Positions 44,892 to 54,326 of a DNA stretch of 64,000 nucleotides are shown piece by piece. Below the pieces are notes generated by a model. That model was not told the origin of the DNA. It did no database searches and worked only from the letters and a program-made list of their open reading frames with translations. The translations under genes were made by a program, and so were the position numbers. The DNA lies in contig NZ_CP013118.1 in the NCBI RefSeq assembly GCF_001443605.1, positions 354,225 to 418,224 of the forward strand, in the 5' to 3' direction. Every line of letters starts with the position of its first letter. Positions within the stretch are counted from its first letter, which is position 1. This DNA comes from Salinivirga cyanobacteriivorans (GTDB lineage Bacteria > Bacteroidota > Bacteroidia > Bacteroidales > Salinivirgaceae).

Positions 44892-46367
44892 ATGCTGGGG
44901 TTTTGGGAATATATACGTGATATCTGGCCGCATATTTATTTAATTGTGTATTGGATCTATATTGCCATCATTGCACTGGTTATCATTTTTGTTATCACAG
45001 ATGATAAAAGCCCGGTAAAAACGCTTGCATGGGTAATGGTACTCATTTTTCTACCCATAGCCGGGTTGGTGCTTTACATATTTTTCGGACAAAACTTTCG
45101 CAAACAAAAAATCTTCTCGCGCAAGGGCCTTGAGGATTTCAGGCAAATAGAAAAACTTCGCTTTGAGCAGCTTCAATATTTAGACCGGCCGGAAATTACA
45201 CATTACAGACCGGCTTATAAAAAAATGCACATTATGAAGTTGCTCCTAAACAACAGCAAATCAATTATATCGCAAAACAACAAGATAAAAGTATTAAACG
45301 ATGGTAAAGAAAAATTTCCGGAACTAATTAGTGCCCTAAAAAAAGCCAAACACCACATTCACATTGAGTACTACATATTTGAATACGATAGTATCGGAAA
45401 AGAGATTTGCGATATACTAATAGAAAAAGCAAGCAAAGGTGTAGAAGTACGCATGATTATTGACCATGTAGGAAGCTGGCATTTCCCGAACAAAAAAATA
45501 AATGCACTTAAAGCTTCCGGCATAAAATTACAGAAGTTTATGCCGGTTACATTCCCGTATTTTACCAGTAAAATTAACTACCGCAACCACAGAAAAATAG
45601 TTGTAATTGACGGAAAAACAGGTTTTGTGGGCGGAATAAACGTAGCAGAAAAATACATACACGGTACAAAACAACTTGGAGCCTGGCACGATATGCACCT
45701 TAAAATACAGGGCAATGCCGTGCACTCATTACAAACAGTTTTTTTAACCGATTGGTATTTCCTTACCAAAGAACTACCCACAGCTGAGATTTACTTCCCC
45801 GAGATAAATGAAAAACACGAAAGCATTGTACAAATTGCAGCCAGTGGTCCTGATAGCAGTTGGGCCGGAATTATGCAAACGTATTTTTCAGCTATTGCTA
45901 CGGCAAGAGAATACATTTATATAGCAACCCCCTACCTCCTACCCAATCCCGCCCTGCTGACTGCCCTCAAAACAGCATCGTTGTCGGGTGTCGATGTGCG
46001 GCTTATAATTCCGCGCAAAAGCGATTCAAGAATTGTTACCTATGCAAGTCTCTCTTTTGTATCGGAATTACTTAATGCCGGAATTAAAGTCTATTTTTTC
46101 CAGGAAGGGTTCATTCACAGCAAAACCATGGTTGTAGACAGTATACTATCCTCTGTGGGAACGGCTAACCTTGATTACAGAAGCCTCTCTGTAAATTTCG
46201 AAGTAAATGCCCTCATTTATGATGAACCAACTTCTCAACGACTCAGAGATATTTTCATGAACGACCTTGCAAAAAGTACACTCATAACCAAAGAAAACTG
46301 GAAACGACGTAGTAAAATCACACTACTTAAAAGTAGCATTGCCAGAGTGTTTAGTCCGTTAATGTAA
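44892..46367 (+). CDS. cls: Cardiolipin synthase (phospholipase D type)
   Basis: A 491-residue membrane enzyme that condenses phosphatidylglycerol molecules into cardiolipin. Two N-terminal helices (about 16-37 and 46-68) are followed by two HKD active-site motifs: NHRKIVVIDGKTGFVGGIN and FIHSKTMVVDSILSSVGTAN. Length and layout match bacterial ClsA. Monocistronic after the cysQ terminator. Confidence 0.95.
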   Translation: MLGFWEYIRDIWPHIYLIVYWIYIAIIALVIIFVITDDKSPVKTLAWVMVLIFLPIAGLVLYIFFGQNFRKQKIFSRKGLEDFRQIEKLRFEQLQYLDRPEITHYRPAYKKMHIMKLLLNNSKSIISQNNKIKVLNDGKEKFPELISALKKAKHHIHIEYYIFEYDSIGKEICDILIEKASKGVEVRMIIDHVGSWHFPNKKINALKASGIKLQKFMPVTFPYFTSKINYRNHRKIVVIDGKTGFVGGINVAEKYIHGTKQLGAWHDMHLKIQGNAVHSLQTVFLTDWYFLTKELPTAEIYFPEINEKHESIVQIAASGPDSSWAGIMQTYFSAIATAREYIYIATPYLLPNPALLTALKTASLSGVDVRLIIPRKSDSRIVTYASLSFVSELLNAGIKVYFFQEGFIHSKTMVVDSILSSVGTANLDYRSLSVNFEVNALIYDEPTSQRLRDIFMNDLAKSTLITKENWKRRSKITLLKSSIARVFSPLM

Positions 46368-46432
46368 TTGCATGGCATTACCTTATTTTGTGGGAATATT
46401 GCATTATGATGTTTTGAAAAAACAAAAACCAT

Positions 46433-46440
46433 TACATTTG
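46433..46440 (+). promoter_or_regulatory. TAnnTTTG -7 box of the BatA-domain gene
   Basis: TACATTTG, 17 bp before the ATG. A TTTG lies 16 bp upstream of it (46413-46416), slightly closer than consensus. Confidence 0.45.
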
Positions 46441-46457
46441 TGAAAAACACGTAAACC

Positions 46458-48452
46458 ATGACGTTTCAAAATCCAGCAATACTTTATGGCCTTGCTTTAG
46501 CAGCATTGCCACTCATTATACACCTGATTAATCTGCGTAAATACCGCAAAATGTATTTTAGCTCGCTGTGGTTTCTTAAAAACATACAATACCAAACGCG
46601 CAGATCCAGAAAAATTCATGAATGGATAATTTTACTCCTAAGAACACTGCTTATAGCCAGCCTGGTTATGGCATTTGCCGGACCAATTATTACGACAAAC
46701 ACAAGCAAAAAATCACAGGCACTTCACCTGATAGTAGACAACACACTAAGCATGCAGGGAAACAACCAAAAAGGAAATTTATTCGATCAGGCAAAAACCA
46801 AAGCCTATGAGGTTTGTGATGCACTGGAAACAAATCAACACGTAAATATTCATTTCACAGCAGCTGCAAATTCCCAATGGGAGCTTTCACCTCAACAGGC
46901 AAAAGAAGTTTTAAGTGCAGCAGAGCCAAGCCATGGTGCGAGAAAAATCAACTCTATAGTTAAAAACATTTATGAAAAAAGCAATATTGCACCAAACCTT
47001 GTAATATTATCAGATTTTCAGAAAAACATTTTGCAACCTGATACAATTTTCCGGGACAGTTTGCTTGCAATAAATATTGTAAAATATAGTAACGAAAGTC
47101 AAAATATAAGCATCGACACCATGTGGTTTGAATCACCGCTCCAAATACCTGGTCAGAACGCAATGCTCAATATACTTATAAGGAACCATGCAAATGATGA
47201 AATAAATGAACTACCGGTAAAAGTTGAAGTTAATGGCGAGCTACTATCCGCAGGCACAGTAAGCATTGCCCCTACGGCTCAAAAGGTTTATAAAACAACT
47301 GTAGAAATCGAAGATTTAGGACAATTAAAAATAACAGCACTTATTGATGATAATCCACTTACTTTTGATAATAAATACTATTCAGGAGTTAATATTTCAT
47401 CAAAAGTTAAAATCATTGAAACAGGAGCAAAACCATCACTATATTTAAAAGCTCTGTATGATGAACCCGATTTCTTTGAACATGAATTTCTGCCTGCTGA
47501 TAATATCCCGTTATCGGAAATAAACAAGGCACAAACAATAATTGTACATCAACCAGTAGAAATTAGTCCGGGTCTGGGTAACGCCATTGCACAAGCCATT
47601 CCAGCTGGTAAAAATATCCTGATTATACCACAGGTAAAAGAAAATCCAGCTGAAATTAACCAACTTTTAGAAACCTTCAGATTACCGCAGATAGACAAAA
47701 TAATAGAAGACTCGACCAAAATAAAAGAGATAAATGTGGGGCACCCCTTATTTAATAATGCCATTAAAGCATTTGATGAACAGATGAATTTACCTGCCAT
47801 TGAAAATTATTATCAATTAGCCTCTGAAAACTCCTACGCACCGGTGATTTACAATGATTTGAATCAGGCGATACTATTTCACATGAAAAGAGGTAACGGC
47901 AATGTGTATATGTTTACATTTGATGCACTCAACAAACAATTTGCCACGCACCCACTATTTGTTCCGTTATTTTACAACGCAGCGTCAATACGAAACAAAA
48001 ATACAATTCCCTCAATTACAAGTAATGAAGCTGGCACAGTTAAACTGACTGGAATTAATAAAAGAGGTGACAGCCCAATAAAAATAAGACATAAAAAAGG
48101 AGAATTCATACCTTACATGTATAATAACCCGAACGCCACCATGCTGGCCGTGCGCGAAAACCAAATAAACAAGCCGGGGTTTTATGACATTGTATTAGAG
48201 GACTCTGTCGTTAACCTTCTGGCGGTTAACCATCAGAAAGATGAATCAATTATGGATTTTTATGGTTCAGAAACATTACTAAATCAGGTTTTCAATTATG
48301 GATTGGCCAATAATTTTGATATAGATGCTGCTGCAGAAGAAATACTAAACCCTGTAGAAAAATTATGGCGGTATTTTATCATTATCGCACTGATTATGAT
48401 CTTGTCAGAAATTGCCCTAATTTACTTTAAAGAAAAAAGTTATAAAACATAA
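46458..48452 (+). CDS. BatA-domain membrane protein
   Basis: A 664-residue protein. The N-terminal double-helix BatA module (about 1-80, opening FQNPAILYGLALAALPLIIHL and RRSRKIHEWIILLLRTLLI) precedes a VWA-like region (HLIVDNTLSMQGNN). That region keeps a D-x-T-x-S-like metal site (DNTLS), and is followed by beta-sandwich regions and a final helix (about 632-655). Such proteins often sit near MoxR/Bat clusters; here no moxR or other bat gene adjoins it. Role unknown, probably envelope related. Confidence 0.85.
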   Translation: MTFQNPAILYGLALAALPLIIHLINLRKYRKMYFSSLWFLKNIQYQTRRSRKIHEWIILLLRTLLIASLVMAFAGPIITTNTSKKSQALHLIVDNTLSMQGNNQKGNLFDQAKTKAYEVCDALETNQHVNIHFTAAANSQWELSPQQAKEVLSAAEPSHGARKINSIVKNIYEKSNIAPNLVILSDFQKNILQPDTIFRDSLLAINIVKYSNESQNISIDTMWFESPLQIPGQNAMLNILIRNHANDEINELPVKVEVNGELLSAGTVSIAPTAQKVYKTTVEIEDLGQLKITALIDDNPLTFDNKYYSGVNISSKVKIIETGAKPSLYLKALYDEPDFFEHEFLPADNIPLSEINKAQTIIVHQPVEISPGLGNAIAQAIPAGKNILIIPQVKENPAEINQLLETFRLPQIDKIIEDSTKIKEINVGHPLFNNAIKAFDEQMNLPAIENYYQLASENSYAPVIYNDLNQAILFHMKRGNGNVYMFTFDALNKQFATHPLFVPLFYNAASIRNKNTIPSITSNEAGTVKLTGINKRGDSPIKIRHKKGEFIPYMYNNPNATMLAVRENQINKPGFYDIVLEDSVVNLLAVNHQKDESIMDFYGSETLLNQVFNYGLANNFDIDAAAEEILNPVEKLWRYFIIIALIMILSEIALIYFKEKSYKT

Positions 48453-48472
48453 TCGAAATTATTAAAACTTGC

Positions 48473-48502
48473 TTGCTTTAAGGCAAAACATTTCTATTTT
48501 TG
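48473..48502 (+). promoter_or_regulatory. Promoter of rocD
   Basis: TTG at 48473-48475, 19 bp, then TATTTTTG at 48495-48502; predicted leader about 35 nt. Confidence 0.55.
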
Positions 48503-48543
48503 CCCTTCAATTACTAGTTATAATATCCTAAATTGTTATAAAA

Positions 48544-49764
48544 ATGGCAAAAATGACGGCTCAGGACTACATGGACCGGGAAAGCAAATATGGTGCACAT
48601 AATTACCACCCACTTCCCGTAGTACTTGAAAAAGGTGAAGGTGTTTACGTATGGGACACCGATGGTAAAAAATATTATGACTTCCTGTCATCATATTCTG
48701 CTGTAAACCAGGGACATTGCCACCCAAAAATTATAAATACGCTCAAAGAACAGGCTGAAAAGCTTACACTTACATCAAGAGCGTTTTATAATAACGTATT
48801 GGGTGAGTTTGAAGAGTTTGTTACAAAGTATTTCGGTTACGAAAAAGTATTACCGATGAATACTGGCGCTGAAGCTGACGAAACAGCGCTTAAACTATGC
48901 CGTAAATGGGCATACGAGAAAAAAGGTATTCCGGAGAATGAGGCCAAAATAATTGTTTGTGCCGATAATTTCCACGGAAGAACCATATCTATTATTTCCA
49001 TGTCGACCGATCCGGATGCCCGTAATGGATTTGGGCCTTATACACCCGGATTTGTAACCATCCCGTATAATGACACTGAAGCTCTGGCCAAAGAACTGGA
49101 AGATCCGAATGTGGCCGGTTTCTTAGTTGAACCCATTCAGGGTGAAGCAGGTGTAAACGTACCAGAAGATGGATTCCTGAAAAAAGCATACGATCTTTGT
49201 AAAGCAAACAATGTGCTTTTTATGGCCGATGAAGTACAAACCGGTATTGCACGTACAGGAAAAATGCTGGCTTGCGATCATGAAAATGTACGCCCCGATG
49301 TATTGATTCTTGGTAAAGCAATCTCTGGTGGTGTATACCCTGTATCAGCTGTTTTAGCTGACGACGACATCATGCTTGTAATTAAGCCCGGCGAGCACGG
49401 TTCTACCTTTGGAGGAAACCCTGTAGGTGCCCGTGTTGCAATGACTGCACTTGAGGTGGTTAAGGAAGAAAAACTGGAAGACAACGCTGAACGCCTCGGA
49501 AAAATTTTCCGTGAAGAGTTTGAAAGCATCCAATCAGATATGATTGCCAAAGTACGTGGTAAGGGATTGCTTAATGCAGTAATCATTAATAACAAAAATG
49601 GTAAAACCGCATGGGATGTTTGTGTAGCCATGAAAGAGCATGGTGTACTGGCTAAACCAACCCACGGTAATATTATTCGCTTTGCTCCTCCATTGGTAAT
49701 CAATGAAGAACAGCTTCGCGATGCAATGGACAATATAAAAGCGGCATTCAAAGAATTCGAATAA
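48544..49764 (+). CDS. rocD: Ornithine aminotransferase
   Basis: A 406-residue PLP enzyme (class III aminotransferase) that converts ornithine and 2-oxoglutarate to glutamate semialdehyde and glutamate. The diagnostic N-terminal sequence [32 protein letters not shown], the metal/cofactor motif [15 protein letters not shown] (Asp) and the PLP lysine in [13 protein letters not shown] are all present. The length matches family members. It has a good promoter and its own terminator. Confidence 0.96.
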   Translation: MAKMTAQDYMDRESKYGAHNYHPLPVVLEKGEGVYVWDTDGKKYYDFLSSYSAVNQGHCHPKIINTLKEQAEKLTLTSRAFYNNVLGEFEEFVTKYFGYEKVLPMNTGAEADETALKLCRKWAYEKKGIPENEAKIIVCADNFHGRTISIISMSTDPDARNGFGPYTPGFVTIPYNDTEALAKELEDPNVAGFLVEPIQGEAGVNVPEDGFLKKAYDLCKANNVLFMADEVQTGIARTGKMLACDHENVRPDVLILGKAISGGVYPVSAVLADDDIMLVIKPGEHGSTFGGNPVGARVAMTALEVVKEEKLEDNAERLGKIFREEFESIQSDMIAKVRGKGLLNAVIINNKNGKTAWDVCVAMKEHGVLAKPTHGNIIRFAPPLVINEEQLRDAMDNIKAAFKEFE

Positions 49765-49792
49765 ACCTGAATTTTTATAATATCCAGAAAAG

Positions 49793-49820
49793 CAGCCTCG
49801 TTTTGAGGCTGTTTTTTTTT
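49793..49820 (+). terminator. Intrinsic terminator of rocD
   Basis: CAGCCTC-GTTTT-GAGGCTG followed by nine Ts. On the minus strand the stem is followed by CTTTTC, so it may also serve the convergent kinase gene. Confidence 0.9.
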
Positions 49821-49832
49821 AGCCCTGTTTTA

Positions 49833-51899
49833 CTATACAGGTATCGAAAAATAAAAAGTACTTCCCTTGCCTATTTCACTTTCAACCCATAATTCTCCAC
49901 CCAGCAACTCAACAATGTTTTTGCTGATAGCCAAACCCAGTCCAGCTCCACGATATATTTTTGTAGTATTCTCTTCGAGTTTTATAAAGCGATCAAAAAT
50001 GTAGTCTATTTGTTTTTGATTCATACCAATACCAGAATCCTTAACAAAAAATACAACCTTGTGCCCGTCAAATTTATCCTTATCACAGGAAACTTCCACA
50101 AAACCCGACTCCGTAAACTTCAATGCGTTGTCAATGAGGTTTATAAATATTTGCTGCAATCTAAATGGATCTGTATATAACACAAGGTCTTTGTTTGATT
50201 GGCAAATAGTGATTGAAATATCTGACTTACCCATTTTTTCTTTCTTGTCCTCATAAACAGGTATTAATTTCCCAAGCAAATCACTTACAGCAATATGCTC
50301 TTTTTTAATTGACAGTTGCCCGGATTCAATTTTTGCAATATCAAAAATATCATCAATAAGCTTTAGCAAGGTTTCGTTGCTATGGTTTATGTTAGAATGT
50401 AATTCATTCTTGGTTTGCTGATCAATATCCGGATCTGCAAGCAAGTCAGAAAAGCCAATTATGGCATTAAGTGGCGTGCGAATTTCATGGGACATATTTG
50501 CTAAAAATGCAGACTTTAATCGATCTGATTCTTCAGCCTTGTCTTTTGCCCTTTCCAACTCCATTGTACGCTCTTTCACAAGACTTTCCAAATTATTTCT
50601 ATGCTTTTCTAATTCTTCTTTTTGGGTAAATAAAACCTCGTTGGCAGCACTTAACTCCTCATACAGTTGCTGAATTTCTTCATTTTGCTCTTGCAACTGT
50701 AAACTTTTATTCTGAATATTCTCTGTTTTTTGAGAAAGCAACTTATTGATTCTTGACTTTTGAATCCAACCCCGAACAATTATAATAATAAAAATAAGTA
50801 ATAGGATAATACCGACAATAAGGGAGTTTCTTATTAATTTCTGTCGCTTCAACTCTTCTTCCTGCAATAATCTGGCCTCTTCTCTTTCTTTTTTATATTT
50901 GTAATGATACTCTAGACCAATTGTTTTTTCAAGATTTTTTTCATTATAAATACTATCATTTAACCTTTTATGTACCACATGATTATTATAGGCTTTTTTA
51001 TAATTATTAAGAGCAGCATGTATTTTCGATAATTGCAGGTATACATCTTTTTGAATATCGAAATAATCATTGTAAAGTGCATATTCAAGACTCAGCTCTG
51101 CATATTCAAGTGCCTGCTTATAGTTTTTCTGGAGATAATAAACTGATGCTAAATCTTTATATAAATAACTTTGCCCGTAAATATCCTTAATTTCAATTGT
51201 TAGTTCAAGCGCATTGTTTAAATAAGTTAAGGCTGAATCGTACTCGCCTGTGTCTCTATATACCTCACCAATATTATTTAGTCCTATTGCAACACCACCT
51301 TTTATGCCTAATTCTTTATCAATTACTAAAGATCTTTTGAAATACTCCAATGCTTTTTCCAGGTTCATTTGCTCATAATAAATTACCCCCAGGTTATTTA
51401 AAGTGAAGGATTCGCCCCGTTTATCATCAAGTTCCTGAAATATTTCAAGTGCCTTTACATAATATTCTTCCGCTTGCTTGTAGTTTTCCTGATCACTGTA
51501 TATAACACCTATGCTGTTTAAGCAATCTGAAATACCTTTTTTATTATCTATTTTTTCACTTATGGTAAGCGACCTTTGATAAAAATCCAGGGCCAATGGA
51601 TAATTTGCTTTCATATCATAATGCAAGCCCATCAAGCGTAAGCTTCTGGCTTTACCCCTATCATAATCAAGATGCTCCGACAACGATAATGTCTCCTCGG
51701 CCAGGACTTTAACAGTATCTGTATTTGTTAAATATAAACTATAACCAAGATTATTCAACAATTTAACCCTGATGGTATCTGTTTTTTGGTGTTGAGAGAG
51801 CAGCAAAGCAAGCGAATCTGCTTTTCGATTTTGTCCATGAAGGCTGCAAAAATGAAAGGAGAATAGAAAGAGAAGAACTATTTGGAGAATAGTTTTCAT
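49833..51899 (-). CDS. TPR-containing sensor histidine kinase
   Basis: A 688-residue protein from the ATG at 51899. Signal peptide (about 1-22, SLHGQ), then about seven TPR units (35-330, for example YDSALTYLNNALELTIEIKD), one membrane helix (about 360-382), a long coiled coil, HisKA with phospho-His in SHEIRTPLNAIIGF, and HATPase_c with NLIDNALKFT, DSGIGM and GAGLGL. It shares its layout with the kinase at 15147-17381 but has the commoner HEIRTPLN H-box. No adjacent response regulator. The upstream TTG start is not favoured. Confidence 0.93.
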   Translation of the reverse strand: MKTILQIVLLFLFSFHFCSLHGQNRKADSLALLLSQHQKTDTIRVKLLNNLGYSLYLTNTDTVKVLAEETLSLSEHLDYDRGKARSLRLMGLHYDMKANYPLALDFYQRSLTISEKIDNKKGISDCLNSIGVIYSDQENYKQAEEYYVKALEIFQELDDKRGESFTLNNLGVIYYEQMNLEKALEYFKRSLVIDKELGIKGGVAIGLNNIGEVYRDTGEYDSALTYLNNALELTIEIKDIYGQSYLYKDLASVYYLQKNYKQALEYAELSLEYALYNDYFDIQKDVYLQLSKIHAALNNYKKAYNNHVVHKRLNDSIYNEKNLEKTIGLEYHYKYKKEREEARLLQEEELKRQKLIRNSLIVGIILLLIFIIIIVRGWIQKSRINKLLSQKTENIQNKSLQLQEQNEEIQQLYEELSAANEVLFTQKEELEKHRNNLESLVKERTMELERAKDKAEESDRLKSAFLANMSHEIRTPLNAIIGFSDLLADPDIDQQTKNELHSNINHSNETLLKLIDDIFDIAKIESGQLSIKKEHIAVSDLLGKLIPVYEDKKEKMGKSDISITICQSNKDLVLYTDPFRLQQIFINLIDNALKFTESGFVEVSCDKDKFDGHKVVFFVKDSGIGMNQKQIDYIFDRFIKLEENTTKIYRGAGLGLAISKNIVELLGGELWVESEIGKGSTFYFSIPV

Positions 51900-51922
51900 A
51901 TGTTTATTTTTAATTTTCAAAG

Positions 51923-52330
51923 GTCATTACCTGTTTCGATACCAATCGGGATGGAACCACATGATGTAATAATCATTCCTGCGTGTGTGTTTAATAATTA
52001 TTTTAATCATGCTTGTTTCATCTGTTTATAATTTTGATTTTAGTGATCACTACCTGTCCCGATGCAATCGGGATGGAGCTCGCCATGATGTATTAAATTT
52101 CCGTCACACAAGGTTTTCAGTTTTACTATAATCATACGGGTGTGTGTTCCGCCAGCCGGCGGATCATGGCTCGGTTCATCTGTTTATAATTTTTGGTTTT
52201 CTGAAAATGAAGAAACTACCAGCCATTTAGCGGACTTCACATTCAGGAACTTACATAAATTTATTTTAATCATAATCGTGTGTGTTTTGATTAAAAAAAT
52301 CATGTTCGATTCATTTAATTGGTTTATCTT
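51923..52330. repeat. Cluster of degenerate intergenic repeats
   Basis: Two kinds of unit alternate. Type 1, about 50 bp, at 51923-51972 and 52045-52096, shares tac-ctg, an atcgggatgga core and atgatgta; in the second copy the core is palindromic (CCCGAT-GCA-ATCGGG). Type 2, about 50 bp, at 51983-52034, 52138-52196 and 52276-52330, shares gtgtgtgtt, atcatg, ttcat and tgtttat(aa)ttt. The middle copy also holds the palindrome TCCGCC-AGCC-GGCGGA. There is no ORF and no spacer regularity. The rest of the gap, 52331-52553, shows no gene. Confidence 0.7.
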
Positions 52331-52553
52331 ATAAAAATAAAACAATTAACGAAAACACCAATTAGTAACAAGTTACAATTGTATTTTTTCTTTTAAATCA
52401 TTAATTACACTATCAGAGCAATAATGTGGCTTAAATCATTTGCCAGTGCAACATCAGCATATTGTTAAGGATGTATTTTCCCTGGCTAGCGGTGCTTTGC
52501 AATAATGATGAGTCTGTGTTTTATAAAAAGACCTCACCTCTCCGGCAAATGTT

Positions 52554-52561
52554 TATCTTTG
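52554..52561 (+). promoter_or_regulatory. TAnnTTTG -7 box of the cyclase gene
   Basis: TATCTTTG; predicted transcript start near 52568, just before the two candidate ATGs at 52575 and 52584. Confidence 0.45.
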
Positions 52562-52574
52562 CTTTGAATTGTAA

Positions 52575-53678
52575 ATGCAGCCTATGTTTTCAAAAGAGAA
52601 AATCGTCATACGTTTTAACCGGGTTTTAAGGAATATCTTTTTCCATTTTTTCTTTTGGTTTGCGAGCTTTCTTTTCTATGCTTTTCTCACCGGCGAAAAC
52701 CAAATATTTAAGGTTTACCTTAATTTTTTAGAAGTTGACAATACATATCTGGTAATGACTGTGTTGAGTGTTTTCATCGCAGTGCTCTTTTCCATCATCG
52801 ATGGCCTGTTCCCCTACCGGTTCAGACGATTTTTCCCGAGGCGACTTATTACTTTTTTCAAGTCCATTCTTTATCTGGCCTCGGCATTTATTTTAATACT
52901 TATAGCAGCACGCTTACCCCTGACCACATTTACAGAAACCAATTACACAGAGATTTTAAACCAAATACCCGACATGAACATACATTTCGTGCGGTTCCTG
53001 GTTTATTTTTATGTATCAGGGTTTTTAATTACCCTTTTTCACGAAATGATAAGGCGCGTTGGTCGCAGAAATATACGCAACTGGGTCTTTGGCTTACTTA
53101 ACAGACCTGTTGAGCAGGAAAGAATTTTCATGTTTGTAGATATGAAAAAATCAACCACCATTGCTGAAAAACTTGGACATAAAAAATTTAGTCACCTTGT
53201 ACAGGATGTGTTCAACGATATGGCCGTGGTGGATAATTACCGGGGCGAAATATACCAGTACCTAGGCGATGGGGCAATTATTTCATGGAGCATAAAAGAT
53301 GGTACAACACGTCTAAATTGTCTGAAAGCCTTTGTAGCCTTTAACCGCCTGGTGCAGAGGCGAAGCCGTTATTATAACCGGAAATACGGATTTGTACCAG
53401 AATTTAAAGCCGGCATGCATGCAGGTAAAGTAATGGTATTGCAGGTAGGCCAAATTCGGCGCGATATCTCCTATAATGGCGATACCATCAATACAGCGGC
53501 ACGAATTGAATCTGTTTGTAATGACTACCGTGCCACACTATTAATTTCGGGTGAACTATACAACATGTTGCCGGAAAATAAGATTTTCAATTTCAGAAAA
53601 CTCGATAACATCAAACTAAAAGGAAAACGACGCGGGATAGATATTTATACGGTTAAAGTCAGTCAGCGAAAGAAATAG
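52575..53678 (+). CDS. Membrane-bound class III adenylate/guanylate cyclase
   Basis: A 367-residue protein. Four N-terminal membrane helices (about 18-38, 53-73, 92-112, 130-155) are followed by a class III cyclase domain. Metal-binding Asp residues are in FMFVDMKKST and YLGDGAIISW, and the transition-state Asn/Arg pair is in TINTAARIE. The substrate-specifying Lys/Asp positions cannot be read with confidence, so cAMP or cGMP is open. The start may be 52575 or 52584. It is convergent with the rhomboid gene of the PspA-type operon, 65 bp away. Confidence 0.9.
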   Translation: MQPMFSKEKIVIRFNRVLRNIFFHFFFWFASFLFYAFLTGENQIFKVYLNFLEVDNTYLVMTVLSVFIAVLFSIIDGLFPYRFRRFFPRRLITFFKSILYLASAFILILIAARLPLTTFTETNYTEILNQIPDMNIHFVRFLVYFYVSGFLITLFHEMIRRVGRRNIRNWVFGLLNRPVEQERIFMFVDMKKSTTIAEKLGHKKFSHLVQDVFNDMAVVDNYRGEIYQYLGDGAIISWSIKDGTTRLNCLKAFVAFNRLVQRRSRYYNRKYGFVPEFKAGMHAGKVMVLQVGQIRRDISYNGDTINTAARIESVCNDYRATLLISGELYNMLPENKIFNFRKLDNIKLKGKRRGIDIYTVKVSQRKK

Positions 53679-53743
53679 CGTTAAAAAATATATGAATTTA
53701 AATTTAACCTGCGACAATTTGAAATCGGGGTTTGCGCTATGTG

Positions 53744-54316
53744 CTATTTTGCCTGATCCTGCTTTTGAATATTTTTCTTAAGTAAAAAGGCAAGTAAAAC
53801 GCCTGCTGCAGCACCAAACAAATGTCCTTCCCACGAAATCCATGGACGGGAAGGGAATACACCCCAAACCAAACCTCCATAAAGCGCTACAACCAACACA
53901 GAGACAATCAATGATGTGAAGGAACGTGCTAAAAAACCTGCAGTTACAAGAAATGCCGCCAATGCATAAATCAAACCACTGGCACCGACGTGTGCTGCAG
54001 GCCGCGCTAATAACCAAACAGCAATTCCCCCCAGCACAATTGAAAGCAAGATCACAAACCATGCCTGTTTGGGATAAAAGGCAAACAATAAGAATGTGAG
54101 AACAAGCAGTGGCAATGTATTACTAAGTATGTGTATTAAACTTGCATGGATAAACGGACTCAGAAATATACCTTTCAATCCGTTCACCGAGCGAGGTACA
54201 ATACCAGAGTGGTTAAAATTGTAAGGAACCAGCAAATCGGCGATATACACCACCCAAATAACTCCCAACAGAATCAGGCTGATCTTCAGTGCTTTTAGTA
54301 GTGCTTGTTTCCTCAT
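53744..54316 (-). CDS. Rhomboid family intramembrane serine protease
   Basis: A 190-residue, six-helix membrane protein from the ATG at 54316. It has catalytic Ser113 in HVGASGLIYAL (GxSG), catalytic His165 in WEGHLFGAAAG, and the oxyanion-side motif His57/His62/Asn66 in HASLIHILSN, so it should be active in cleaving transmembrane segments. It begins 10 bp after the aminopropyltransferase-like gene and is the last gene of the seven-gene operon. The substrate is unknown; the neighbouring lipoprotein or DUF350 protein are candidates by position only. Confidence 0.92.
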   Translation of the reverse strand: MRKQALLKALKISLILLGVIWVVYIADLLVPYNFNHSGIVPRSVNGLKGIFLSPFIHASLIHILSNTLPLLVLTFLLFAFYPKQAWFVILLSIVLGGIAVWLLARPAAHVGASGLIYALAAFLVTAGFLARSFTSLIVSVLVVALYGGLVWGVFPSRPWISWEGHLFGAAAGVLLAFLLKKNIQKQDQAK

Positions 54317-54326
54317 AACCAATTAA

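Noticed and set aside
46458..48452. Start of a full Bat (aerotolerance) operon
   Set aside because: Only the BatA-domain protein is present; no moxR, DUF58 or further bat genes adjoin it.
51923..52330. CRISPR array
   Set aside because: Repeats are degenerate, few, of two kinds, and not evenly spaced; no cas genes are present.
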